From NCBI GenBank assembly GCA_963978895.1, contig OZ022240.1, forward strand, positions 42,691,268-42,755,267: a DNA stretch of 64,000 bases. Reading direction: 5' to 3'. The stretch is from Erpobdella octoculata. Taxonomy: Eukaryota > Annelida > Clitellata > Hirudinida > Erpobdellidae. The notes beneath the pieces were generated by a model that saw only the letters and a program-made list of their open reading frames with translations, was not told where the DNA came from and made no database searches. Position numbers and translations under genes: made by a program. Position 1 is the stretch's first letter. Every line of letters begins with the position of its first letter. Positions 21,587 to 31,938 of the stretch are shown here, one piece after another.

Positions 21587-23520
21587 ATGGAAAAATGTGG
21601 AATTTGTTTGGAAACAGTATCTACACATTTTTGCTTAAATTGCCAAATTAATTTGTGTTCATCGTGTTTGGTTTTTCATGAAAAGATTCCAACAATATAC
21701 AAACATGTTTTAACAGAAAATACTTCACTTAATAAAAAAGAAATAACAACATGCTACTGTAAATCATGTCAGGACTTTAATGCAAACAATCTCAGCATAG
21801 ATGTCATAATGGAACAACTGCATGCAATAAATGAACAAAAACTGAATGCTGCTAAACAAGCTGAAAATTTAAAAAAACAAATTCAAGAGCATTGTGAAAA
21901 AGTAAAGAACCAGTTTATTAAACATATTGATTCATGTGAGAAAAAGATCAATACTGAAATTGATGAGAAATGGTTTAAAATTGAAGAACAGTTGAATATG
22001 CATCTGAAAAATGTTTTAAAGTTATTGAAAGAAATAGAAGAAAGGAATAAAAAATGTCAATTAGTAGTTAAACGTTGTGATTCAAATATAATTTCTGGAA
22101 TCATAAAAACTATTGAAACGAAAATGTTTGTAGATGATAATACTTTCTCATCCCAAATCCATAGTTTGTTTTCCAAATGTTTCAAAAAAAATTTGAACCA
22201 TACTTTTGAACCAAATATATTAAATACAAAACTTTTCTCGACTGAAATTATAATACCTGACCTGAAAGTTGAATATGAAAGAAATGAACAAAAAGATTTA
22301 ACACCTCGTAACTTTGTTTTTGAAAAAAAATTGGATGTACGTTGTGGGAGTTGTTTGCGGAAAGAGATAATTATTTCTTTGTGTTTTGATTGCAAATTGT
22401 ATTTGTGTACATCATGTACAATTGGTCATAAGACAATTCCAGTTACAATGAAACATGTTTTGACAGATATGAATTTACATGCCAGAAAAGAAGAAGATAA
22501 CATAAAAACATCATATTGCAAAGCTTGTCAGACATGGGTTGACTGTGTAACTCTTCTTAATCATAAATCCTGCCCACTCAAAACGTTTTATGAAATTAAA
22601 GAAGAATTTGTAGTAAATTTATTAAAAAAACAATCTAAATTGGACTACAACTTAGGTATCATAGAAAATATTTTAAAAGCATTTAGAGAACAAAGTTTAT
22701 CTGTTGCTTGGAAATCTGAAAATTTAAAAAAACTATTTGAAAAACATTTTGAAGATATTAAAAATAATATCATTAAAAATATTGATTTGTACAAAAATGA
22801 TTATGAAAAAATAATTACTGAAAAAAGCAATAAATTTGAAATGCAATTAAAGTTGCATGAAATCGAGGTAATAATACTTGAAAATAAAATAAAAGAAAAA
22901 TGGAATGGATATAAAAATTGGTTCCAACACTGTAATCTTGTCAAATTTATTAAACTGATTGAAGATAATTTGTTAAATGATGTTTTTAAAGTGTTAGATG
23001 ATGATGTTGAAAACCTTTTTGTAAAAACAAAACCAATATTTTCCGAGTATTTGAGTGAAACGTTGATTAAATTTTTTGAGCCAATTCAGTTGCACGAACA
23101 AATTTTGTTCTCACAAATTTCAATAGGAAGATTATTTCCAACTGATGAAATTCAACCAAAACTCATCCTAACAAAAGAATTAAACAATCACAACAGCAAG
23201 TTTTCAATTAGCAAAACAAAGATATATACTGGTTATAATTGTGGAGGTATTTTTAGAATTGATGTTTATTGCAACAAAACATATGGTTTTCTTTTTTCAA
23301 TTAAGTTTGAACATCCTATATTCCAGTTTCATTTATATAGCAATTTTTTATGTGTTCTATACAAATCAACATTAGAATCATTCAATAACCCAGCTTTAGA
23401 AATATATAATCTCGAAAAACAGAAGAACAGTCCTGATTGGAAAAAAACAATAAAGCATAGATTTGATGTATCAAAACATTTTTATTCAACGGAAAAAAAC
23501 TTGTACGTTTTTACAAAAAA
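21587..23520 (+). pseudogene. D2, 5' part: RING-less tandem B-box TRIM, split by LINE C
   Basis: From ATG 21587 (MEKCGICLETVSTHFC..) the frame follows D1/D3 for about 640 codons: first B-box with all zinc ligands, YCKSCQDF pair, coiled coil, second module (VRCGSCLRKEIIIS.., YCKACQTWVDC), second coiled coil, and the start of the propeller (NLEKQKNSPDWKKTI, NLYVF). At about 23520 the sequence changes to LINE C and the frame runs into it, stopping at 23609-23611. The remaining propeller is at 25504-25921. A truncated protein lacking the last blades could still be made. There are no other stops, so the insertion looks recent. Confidence 0.85.
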
Positions 23521-24526
23521 AGCCACACTCGGCCACCTCTATTACCCTAGACCAATCGGCTCCATGCAGCGTTTGCTCAAAAATTTCTTTGTTAACGAAA
23601 CTCCTTCTTAAGCAAAAGACATGATTTTTTCCGACGCAATCAGGTGTCGATAATGTGGCAGAGAGAAAAATAGGGAAGTGGTCCGAGACATCATCGAGTA
23701 CAATCCTGGCGAGAGTCTTCTGTAGTGGATAATTAGTAAATATATTATCAATTGCGGTGGCGGTTGAAGGGCATTTTCTAGTTGGCGTTGTAAAGGCTGG
23801 AAGAAGGCAGTGGGAAGCTAGTAAATTAAAAAACTCAGCTGTAAGTGAGTTCCGTTCTTTGTCAAGAAAATCAATGTTGAAGTCGCCCAGTAGAAATATC
23901 TTCATATTTTTTCTGTCAACGTAATCCAAGATGTTACTCAGCTCTGCATTAAAAACACGTATATTGGTATCCGGTGGGCGATAGATTACTCCAACAGTAA
24001 AACTTCCAATTCCTCGACACTCCGCAGATACCAAGAGAATTTCAAATGAAGTAATATCAACACTCCAGGAACTAGCATCAAGAACAGAATATTTTAAGTC
24101 AGAGTCAATAAAAAAACCAACTCCGCCACCTTTTTTCATAACTCTATGTCTGGATACGAAGACAAAGCCCGGTATTTCCACGCTCAAGGATGAATTGTCA
24201 TCCAGCCAGGTCTCTGTAACCGCCAAAATCCTAGATCTACTCCAGTGAAGTAATATTGCTAAGTCATGCAATTTATTTTTTAAGCTTCTGCAATTGACGT
24301 GAAGAAATGAAAAATGATCAGAAGCTAATCGACCGGTTAACTCGTTTAACTCATCAGAAGTAACATAAACATTTCTATTATCATAGATTGGGTGGAAGAT
24401 ATTTTCATCAGGATCAATGTTATAATCAAACAAAGAACAGCTTCTTATAGACTTCAGTAAACTTAAACGTTCTTCTTCAGTGTTCGTCGTATCATAAGCC
24501 ATTTTAACAGGTCTGTAACTTTTCAA
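23486..24526 (-). CDS. LINE C ORF2, endonuclease domain only
   Basis: Minus-strand frame of about 346 codons with an exonuclease/endonuclease/phosphatase (APE-like) domain: HVNCRSLKNK, LAVTETWLDD (metal-binding Glu), GVIYRPPDTN, LLGDFNIDF and VSDHFPIFL (catalytic Asp-His). This cleaves target DNA for target-primed reverse transcription. The frame leaves the element at about 23521, before any RT motif, and its last about 10 codons read D2 DNA antisense. The whole RT half is absent, which is unusual because LINE truncation normally removes the 5' end. Confidence 0.85.
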   Translation of the reverse strand: MKSYRPVKMAYDTTNTEEERLSLLKSIRSCSLFDYNIDPDENIFHPIYDNRNVYVTSDELNELTGRLASDHFSFLHVNCRSLKNKLHDLAILLHWSRSRILAVTETWLDDNSSLSVEIPGFVFVSRHRVMKKGGGVGFFIDSDLKYSVLDASSWSVDITSFEILLVSAECRGIGSFTVGVIYRPPDTNIRVFNAELSNILDYVDRKNMKIFLLGDFNIDFLDKERNSLTAEFFNLLASHCLLPAFTTPTRKCPSTATAIDNIFTNYPLQKTLARIVLDDVSDHFPIFLSATLSTPDCVGKNHVFCLRRSFVNKEIFEQTLHGADWSRVIEVAECGFFCKNVQVFFR

Positions 24527-25503
24527 CCTCCTCGAGACTTAGGATTTTAATTGGCTTGTCAGATTCAACTCTTTTTGCAAAAACAACGCTATTCCATGTC
24601 CAGATGGAGGAGATTTTCTTTTCTTTGAGTAGTCTCCTGCCTCTCGAAAAGATTTCTGAGCACCTCTTAGTTAAATGTTCGTTGATATAAATTTTATGTT
24701 TATCTTCTTGTTTGTGAAGTAGGCGTCTTGAAGAGTAAATTCGGTCTCTGACTGTCTTTGAAGCGAGAGTTATAACTATCGGTCGTGGTGCGTTTTTAAT
24801 GCCAGGTATTCTGTACCCGGCAGTTATCCTTCATGGATATGTCGAGATCTAACTTCGTCCTGCAGCACTCCACGACAGCACTCATTGTATCCTGCCGAGA
24901 CATATGTTTAGAGGAATCACCTTCTCCAGCAGTCACACCCGAAGCCACCTCAGCGTAGGACGATTCAGGGATTCCGTGAATGACGAGATCGTTGCTTCTC
25001 AATTGCATCTCCAGTCTGTCAACTCGAATCTGTAGAGTTTTGTTTTCCTCCGTTATGGACTTTATTTTATCAACCAGCGGCTTAATTTCGTCCTTTATCA
25101 GTTTTGTTACTGTCTCCAACATTAAGTTCTTCATCATTTCTTTAATGCCATGTTCCAGACTGGGAAGTATCTTTTCTTTAATCTTATCCGATAATGCTTC
25201 GATTGTTTTACCTTCCATTAACAAGTCCAGAACCTCCTCTTGCCTTTTACGTGACATCACAGTATGTAGTACAACTTACAGGAGTGGCAACAAACGACAA
25301 CAGAACTAAACTCACTAAACTATTCAACAGTATTTGACAAAACTAGGTATCAAAATCAGATAAATTTTGTACCAATAGTTAGCTTGTATTGAGACAAGTT
25401 CAGTCATATAAATTTTTACCAGATATGTTTACTAAAAACGAAATGTTATCGAGAAAAGTAATAGAGACTCGACAGCGACAACCGGCTCACAGCGCTCACA
25501 GAT
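23521..25503 (-). mobile_element. LINE C: 3'-deleted non-LTR retrotransposon inside D2
   Basis: Minus-oriented element between the two halves of D2: 5' UTR about 25258-25503, ORF1 25257 to about 24510, ORF2 endonuclease 24526-23521. Its right end starts in GC-rich DNA (gtcgctgtcgagtc on the minus strand); its left end is abrupt, at an A-run of the D2 coding sequence, without a poly-A or repeat tail. Base composition is clearly less AT-rich than D2. CR1/Jockey-like by its endonuclease. Confidence 0.85.
24796..25257 (-). CDS. LINE C ORF1 (frameshifted)
   Basis: Start ATG at 25257 (a GTG precedes it). About 153 codons: a helical N-terminus, a coiled coil around EENKTLQIRVDRLEMQLR, then RSNDLVIHGIPES, the beginning of the RRM-like nucleic-acid-binding domain typical of LINE ORF1. 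Near 24830 the frame shifts; in another frame the domain continues (RPIVITLASKTVRDRIYSSR and onward to WTWNSVVFAKR), reaching a stop near 24510, overlapping the start of ORF2. Expected role: RNA-binding chaperone. Inactive through the frameshift. Confidence 0.75.
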   Translation of the reverse strand: MSRKRQEEVLDLLMEGKTIEALSDKIKEKILPSLEHGIKEMMKNLMLETVTKLIKDEIKPLVDKIKSITEENKTLQIRVDRLEMQLRSNDLVIHGIPESSYAEVASGVTAGEGDSSKHMSRQDTMSAVVECCRTKLDLDISMKDNCRVQNTWH

Positions 25504-25921
25504 GTCTCAATTTGAAATTACACTAGAAAATGAAATTAAATATTTGTCTAAATTACCAGAAAAATTTTCTAGTCGTTATCAATATTTACGTGTTGATCGT
25601 TTGAAAGAAAATTTTGCAATAACATGTCCTGACAAACTTTATTTAATCAACTGCGATGGAAATATCATTAAAGAAATTAATCCATCATTATTACCGAACG
25701 CAATTGAGCTAAATGTAGTAACAACTGATCACAATTCTAATTTATTCATAGCTGATAGGTTTGGAACAAAAATTCATGTCTTTGATTTTGATTTAAATTA
25801 CTTGAATTCATTTGATACTCAGTGTGAATTTTCATGTTTTGGTATTGATTCATCGACAAATCGTTTTTTGGTGATTGGTTATGATAAAGATATTTGTTTA
25901 TTGAACGTTTTTCAATTGTAA
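25504..25921 (+). pseudogene. D2, 3' part: propeller end
   Basis: FEITLENEIKYLSKLPEKF onward matches D1/D3 exactly where the 5' part stopped, including blades VDRLKENFAITC, TTDHNSNLFIADR and the terminal LNVFQL with stop at 25919-25921. There are no internal stops. About 15 bp of the original coding sequence is lost or altered at the junction. It has no start of its own. Confidence 0.85.
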
Positions 25922-26080
25922 CGTTTTGAATTCTTGTATATTTAAACAATTATTAATTTTAATTTTTTGGTTGTTTACATGTTTATGTTACAAAATAAAA
26001 TGTATAGCTATACAGAATAATTTAAATGATTACAAACAAATTTGATTGATAAACTAAAATTTTATTGCAAAAATAACGCT
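25922..26080 (+). other. D2 3' flank
   Basis: AT-rich; matches the D3 3' flank (55437-55620), including 'tttggttgtttacatgtttatg' and 'gtatagctataca', a small palindrome. No gene. Confidence 0.6.
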
Positions 26081-26890
26081 CCTTTAAATTTTTCTTTATA
26101 AGTAATTTCAAATTTTTGATTTTTTTTTATAAAATTGTAAAAATGCATTGCATACAATTTGTTGTCATTGATTTTACATTCTATTTAATTTTTAGATTTA
26201 TTGAAAACATTTCAAATAACACATAAAATAAAATGATTAAAATCTTAAATAGCATTATAATTTGAAAAAAAGTTGAATAATAATATTTGAAATTTATTTG
26301 TAAATTACTAGATTGTTTTAATTTGTGTAAATAGTTGAGTATTGTCCTCTTGAAAGAAAATTTTGCTCTTTATAAGTAATTTTAAATTTTTGTTTTTTTT
26401 TTTAAATTATGAAGTATTTCCCATCTTATAAAATTGTTAAAATGTAGTGAATGCAATTTTTTGTCATTGATTTTACACTCTATTTAATTTTCAGACTTAT
26501 TGGACACATTTTAAATAACACATAAAATAAAATGATTACAATGTTAAATGGATTAAAATCTTAAATAGCATTATAATTTGAAAAAAAGTTGAATAATAAT
26601 ATTTGAAATTTATTTGTAAATTACTAGAATGTTTTAATTTGTGTAAATAGTTGAGTATTGTCCTCTTGAAAGAAAATTTTGCTCTTTATAAGTAATTTTA
26701 AATTTTTGTTTTTTTTTTAAATTATGAAGTATTTCCCATCTTATAAAATTGTTAAAATGTAGTGAATGCAATTTTTTGTCATTGATTTTACACTCTATTT
26801 AATTTTCAGATTTATTGGACACATTTTAAATAACACATAAAATAAAATGATTACAATCTTAAATGGATTAAAATCTTAAATAGCATTAAA
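26081..26890 (+). repeat. tandem repeat of D 3'-flank DNA, unit about 275-316 bp, about 2.6 copies
   Basis: 'ctttataagtaattt' starts near 26094, 26368 and 26684; units two and three are almost identical (period 316) while the first is more diverged. Each unit contains 'aataacacataaaataaaatgatta' and 'gagtattgtcctcttgaaag'. The unit occurs once after D1 and once after D3, so the amplification is local to D2. Confidence 0.8.
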
Positions 26891-26894
26891 AAAT

Positions 26895-27160
26895 AACCTG
26901 GAGGTGAACAATGCAATTTTGCTTCTGCGTAGGAAGGGTTGTGTTGGGACAGATCTATCTGGGCACCACTTTATGTAAAGCTGAAAATGATTGACATAGT
27001 TCTTGTGGGGCTTCCAAAATCCCTAATTAGACGTCTACAGTCAGTTATCAACGCTGATGCCAGGCTGGTGATGAGGGCATGCGAATACAAACATATTTCT
27101 CTTCTCTTTTTAAGGCTGCACTGGTTAAAAGCAAACCGCAGGATATATTTATAAACAGCA
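26895..27160 (+). mobile_element. LINE relic, post-RT segment
   Basis: The plus frame reads VGLPKSLIRRLQSVINADAR and LHWLKANRRIYL, the CR1/L2-type 'LPKxLIxRLQxVxNAAARL..LHWLPxxxRI' block after the RT core. Short and isolated. Confidence 0.75.
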
Positions 27161-27284
27161 CTTATAATTTATATGGTTTGTCATCGAGTCGGCTATCCCT
27201 TACTTTAATTCGTGTTGTGTTCAATATGTGAAATAATTATTAAAATAATAAGTTTTTTTTTGCAAAACGTCAACCACGATAAAC

Positions 27285-27410
27285 TGTAGCTTGCGTTTCG
27301 ATTGACGGTAAATCCAGATAAATGTTGTTTCATGAGATTTGGAGGTGAACATTATGCAGTGTATTATCAAATGCACCATTCATCGATTTCAGCTGTGATG
27401 GTTACTGAGG
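27285..27410 (+). mobile_element. LINE relic, RT thumb segment
   Basis: The plus frame reads LTVNPDKCCFMRFGGEH, the conserved stretch after RT motif C ('LxxNPxKCxxMxFG'). In an intact element this lies upstream of the segment at 26895-27160; here it lies downstream, so the two are rearranged or come from two copies. Both start or end at a shared 'ggaggtgaaca' word. Confidence 0.65.
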
Positions 27411-28787
27411 TCAGTTCAGTTACAAATCTGTGAACTGGGATGGATTCGATATTGCATTGAGTTTTTATTAGTGACGCACCCTTTTTTCTTGACTTTCATT
27501 GTTTTGTAGGTATAAGTAAGTTATTACCTTCAAATGTGATGCTTTGAACGTTTAAATTTAAAATCGAATCAGGTATTAACAACCTAATGTTCTTCAGGGT
27601 TTGTGAAGGATGGTTTGGTACAAAATGTGACGGCGGCTAGCGTTTCATCGGAAATCATAAAGGAGGTATCATTGCAGAATGCGGTGGTGATTGGTAAACG
27701 TTCTTCAGTTTTTCATGGGCCAAAACTTTTTTATCAACAGGTAGGCCATGTAGTCACTAGTCCGGTACTAGCTCATAGCGCATTCTGCTAAACTTCTGAT
27801 TAAAACTCTAAAGCCGATGGCGTCCGTTTATTTAGCCCGTTAAAAATTAATAACTGTCATCAAAAATGTATTTAAATTCAATTTATTCATGATTTATATA
27901 TAAATTTAAAATAAAAATTGTCTTTACCACTGGGAATTACAACTTTAGCTTATTATATTTTTATCTGAGAAAATCCGACATGGCTTATTTAATTACTGAA
28001 TCTATAGTTCCGTTTTAAAGTCTATTAAGGTTGTTTTTGAGCGTTGTTCAAATTGATTTCAAATAAAAATTGTACAAATGACCAGCGTTTACAATTTAAC
28101 AGCAAAAAATAATTAATTTCTTAGAATTTTTAAAAACCTTTATTTAGGTTATAATCTCTGTGTGTGTGTTTGTGTATGTGTGTATGTGTGTGTGTGTGTG
28201 TGTTTCTGTACACAAATCTTGCAAGTAAAATTTAACCAGCTTTTTGACTTACAGCATAGCTTTATATTGGATAACAACACATGGTTCAATTAAAGAAAAC
28301 AACTTAATTTGAACATCTTTCGTATTTTTAAATCGAGTGTGTTTGAAATCAAAGTTTGAGTTGAAAAACTCGTTTTTCTTTTACTTGTTTATATTTAAAT
28401 GTAGTGCTGCTAACAAATGACAAATATTTAACACAAAAAAGTTTAATTAATTTGTTCAAAAACATCACAGCAAAGGAGATTGTTTATGACTCTTTTAAAA
28501 GAGCTGACCAATTTTATTCCATTGCTCACAATTTGTAAGTCATTTCCATATCATATCAACGTCTGGAAGCATTCTTTCTAACTAAAAATTTAAGTATTTA
28601 TGTTAATGCTTTGTTAGTTTTTTGAAATTATTTAATAATTAAATGAAGTAAAGAAAATGAAATATTGAATAGAACATTTAGTAACTCTACTGACTCTTAG
28701 TTTTTTTGCCAAAGTTATTACTCTATTAGATTTTTCTGTTTCTCAAAATTAATAACTCACGCCGGCAGTCGACAGAGCATTATATCT
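27411..28787. other. spacer with possible EGF scrap and GT microsatellite
   Basis: 27595-27640 could encode VCEGWFGTKCDGG after 'cttcag', resembling the end of an EGF module, but nothing extends it. 28158-28204 is a (GT)n microsatellite. Otherwise nothing is recognised. Confidence 0.4.
28158..28204. repeat. (GT)n microsatellite
   Basis: Imperfect GT run interrupted by 'ttt' and 'ta' steps. Confidence 0.85.
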
Positions 28788-28789
28788 AC

Positions 28790-29270
28790 AGCCGTATTCA
28801 CAAAGCGTTTTTAACCGATAAGGGAGCGTTAATAATTAACGAGCGGTTATAAAATTAGTCGTTAAATTTAACAGGTATTCACGGCGTAAATATAAAAACA
28901 TAACAATGGACAATGAACTAAACTGGTTCGGGTTTTTTTATTGTCGATTTGATTCGTGCTGCTAAGTCAGAATTGTCCACTCTGTTAAAAGCCGGAATCA
29001 TTCGACATTGCAACAGTCCATATGCTAGTTCGCTGCTTATGGTACCAAAAAAACAGTCAATGGTTAGCATATCGGGACTAACGCAAGCTCAACAACGGCA
29101 CTAAACACGACAGGTACCCTCTTTCAAAAATTTCAGATTTAACCAATCGGCTAAGTGGAAAATCAGTATTTAGCAATTTAGATTCAATAAAATCAATTTA
29201 ACGACTCTGGTTTAATTTAATAACACTCTTTACAAACAATAAACTAAACCTGCGTTTGTGAATACCATTT
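28790..29270 (+). mobile_element. Ty3/gypsy RT scrap between inverted 'gtattcacaaa' motifs
   Basis: About 28955-29200 reads LLKAGIIRHCNSPYASSLL then, after a frame change, WLAYRD(stop)RKLNNGTK, DRYPLSKISDLTNRL and GKSVFSNLD, the N-terminal part of a Ty3/gypsy-type reverse transcriptase (LTR element). One frameshift and one stop show it is dead; the RT active site is absent. The segment is bracketed by 'gtattcacaaagcg' (28793) and its inverted counterpart 'gcgtttgtgaatac' (29253), possibly ends of a separate small element. Confidence 0.8.
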
Positions 29271-29584
29271 CTAACGACACGTATTTTTAACAAAACGTTA
29301 AGCATTTGTAATGTAACCGCGGGGCTCAACGTTTCGTTAAAAATAAACGACGGTTTGTGGGCGCAAAAGGTGCACGGATCGACTCCCGCCTGCTGCCTAG
29401 TAGGTCATGTCATTGGAATATTAGTGTATAAAATTGTTTTTTTCAGTGTTGCATGTAAAAAGCAATTGACAGCATTTTAGGAAACTTTCTTATTTGTGAA
29501 CTTGTGAGTGAAATAAAAACAGCCGACTTCATATTCATTAAAGTTTCCCACAGGATTTTATAATAACAAAACCATATTTTTAAT

Positions 29585-30923
29585 TTAAAACTCACGTTTT
29601 CTTCTAATTACAAGAAAAATCAAAATTATGACAAGAATGATGCACGTCAGACCAAGCAAACCAAGTATTATTTTTATTATTATATCGGTTTTCTCAATTG
29701 GTTCTTCATCAAAAGGTGGAGTTTTTGGCTTCTCTTCTATAAACAATGTTTTTTTGATACTTGCAGGTAATAATTTGTCAGTGAAAACATTTTAAATTTT
29801 TTTCATACATTCAGCTTATAAATAATATAATTTACCTGTACAGTTGTATTCGCCGACACGAATATAACCAAAATCACATTCGCACAAGTATGAACCTTCG
29901 ATATTCAGACAATGAGATGTTTCTTCGTCACACTTAGTACGTCCTTCGCATTCATTTATGTCTAAGTAATTCAAATGTTTTCAACTTTTTAGTCAAAAAA
30001 TGAAATTTAAATGTAGGTGAAATAATATTAACAAAATTGACTGTTAGGGATATCTTACAACGTTAATGATTACAACGACAGGCTTAAAGACAAATTTATT
30101 TATTAAAACGGAAACATTTTTTTGGAAATACGCGTAGAAGTAATTAGAAATATTGTTTCAATATTAATTAAGAGCGACTAAATGCCTAATTTTAACGTGA
30201 CCATTTTTTGAAAAAAAATTCTGTGCTGTAAGAATGATTAGTGAATGATTTCTTCAAAATGTGAAAGTGAAAATAAACGTTATTAAGGTAGATTGGAAGT
30301 ACAAATGATAGCGGATTAATGTTAGAGCATCAAACAAAACAGTCGTCAAAAAATTATTTTTTCTATAGTTTGATCTATAAGTTGTCTTAAACAGAAGACG
30401 ATAGTGTTAATTTTTTAAAGTTTTTATACATTTTAAACACAGTTTGTGATGTTTCAAATTTTGTGATAGTTTTTTAATGCGTTTTACCTTTACAATCTTC
30501 GAACCACAGTGATCGGTAGAAACCTGAACTGCATATGCATTCAGAAAACGTAATACCATGTTCCCCATTAAGTTTAAACGTCATTTCCGAACAAATTGCA
30601 CTTTTCATATCCTTTTGAACATGCTAATCAAGATTAAATTCGTCAATAATAACAGAATAAATTTGTATTTTTGACATAAAAAGTTGAACCAGAATTGTTC
30701 TAAGTAAATAATAAAATAACTGTTTATTTTGTCACAACAACATAACTTTGTTATCAATAAAATAAATATGTCATAAAAAATAAAACCATTAAATAAATCT
30801 CCTTACTCCTTATGGTACAATCAAATCCTTCGTACCCAGGAGAGCACTGACTACAATCATTGTTTAGGCAGTGTCTTTTGCGTAACATCAGACATTGATC
30901 TTTTGTGAGATGCCCTGGACAAG
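29585..30923 (-). pseudogene. 3' exons of an EGF-domain single-pass membrane protein
   Basis: Four minus-strand exons. 30807-30923 (117 bp): EGF-like, C-rich, ending CSPGYEGFDC. 30488-30623 (136 bp): CICSSGFYRSLWFEDCK. 29836-29961 (126 bp): calcium-binding EGF module, DINECEGRTKC to GYIRVGEYNC. 29585-29759: short linker, hydrophobic helix (IIIKIILGLLGLTCIILVII), basic stop-transfer VIRRKREF and stop. Donors and acceptors are GT/AG and phase 1, as is usual for EGF modules. The 136-bp exon is not a multiple of three: its first part reads CSKGYEKC in the expected frame and its last part in another, implying a one-base indel. Type I membrane orientation is inferred. Upstream exons are not visible; retro and TRIM debris begin at 30957. 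Either a broken gene tail or a live gene with a sequence error and a distant 5' part. Confidence 0.75.
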
Positions 30924-30956
30924 CTCAAAATTTACTTGATAACATTATATATGAAC

Positions 30957-31150
30957 TAGAGTACTGCAAGAGTTACACAGTCCACGAATAACACCTTCAA
31001 AATTATCTGAGCAGGCCGGGCGCTTATTTTGGTTTATTAAAATGGGCCAGACCAGGCCCAGGTTTTTGTGCCAAGCAGTAACGATTTTGGCTTGTAAAAC
31101 GAACCAGGCACGGGATGGGCCAGGTCGGCTCTGAAATCGTGTGCAAGCTA
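30957..31150. repeat. GGCCAG-rich dispersed repeat piece
   Basis: 'ctagagtactgcaagag' then 'gccgggcgc', 'gggccagaccaggcccagg', 'gggatgggccagg': same kind of text as 3284-3600 ('agagtactgcacgg..') and 38395-38540. No coding. Confidence 0.55.
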
Positions 31151-31206
31151 AACTAAAAATTCAGTTCGTGTTTGATTGATTGCATTAGCTGAAAACGTTT
31201 ATTAGA

Positions 31207-31348
31207 TATTTGTGTTCATCGTGTTTGGTTTTTCATGAAAAGATTCCAACAATATACAAACATGTTTTAACAGAAAATACTTCACTTAAAAAAGAAGAAA
31301 TAACAACACGCTACTGTAAATCATGTCAGGAATTTAATGCAAACAATT
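31207..31348 (+). pseudogene. D-class first B-box fragment
   Basis: 142 bp nearly identical to D1-D3 coding DNA (LCSSCLVFHEKIPTIYKHVL.. to QEFNAN), with one change TGC to CGC in the YCKSC pair. It has no start and is joined on the right to 3'-flank sequence of class R genes. A recent recombination scrap. Confidence 0.85.
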
Positions 31349-31938
31349 GTACCTAAAAACAGATCTGCAATCTGTGACTTTAAAAATGCATCTTTTTAAG
31401 GCTGTAAATAAGTTTGGCCATCCATCTAACTATATAAAGTGTTTAAAACCATTTTGATTTTGGAAGCATGAAGTTTTTTTTTATATGAAAAGCATGGAAA
31501 TATACAAATCTTAATAATTATTGCGCAGAAATTCTAATTTTCTTTCGACTATAACAGGTCATATATTTTAATTTTTATCTTAATAATAATCTGAATAAAA
31601 TTAATTGTCAGCGATCCATCATTCAAAACAAAAAATAATGATTCAAAAACACGTGTTTTATCACCGTTTAAAATATTAATTTTTTTACAGCACTAATATT
31701 AATTATAATATATACTATGAGTTTATTAAAAAACCAATTATTGAATCAATTTTAATTAGATTCAAATTAAGTTTTTATTTAATTAATAAAAATCAAGCAA
31801 AAATGAGTTCATTTTAATTAAAAAAGTGAAAAAACGTCATAATTGAAAGGCATTTAAGAATCTTTTATAAAAAATTTTTGCATAAAACAACAAAATTAGT
31901 AACACTGTATAACCCAGATAGTTGCAAATAAATTTACA
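31349..31938. repeat. R3 3' flank
   Basis: Diverged copy of 1-657 and 44511-45168, beginning 'gactttaaaaatgcatcttt'. No gene. Confidence 0.65.
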
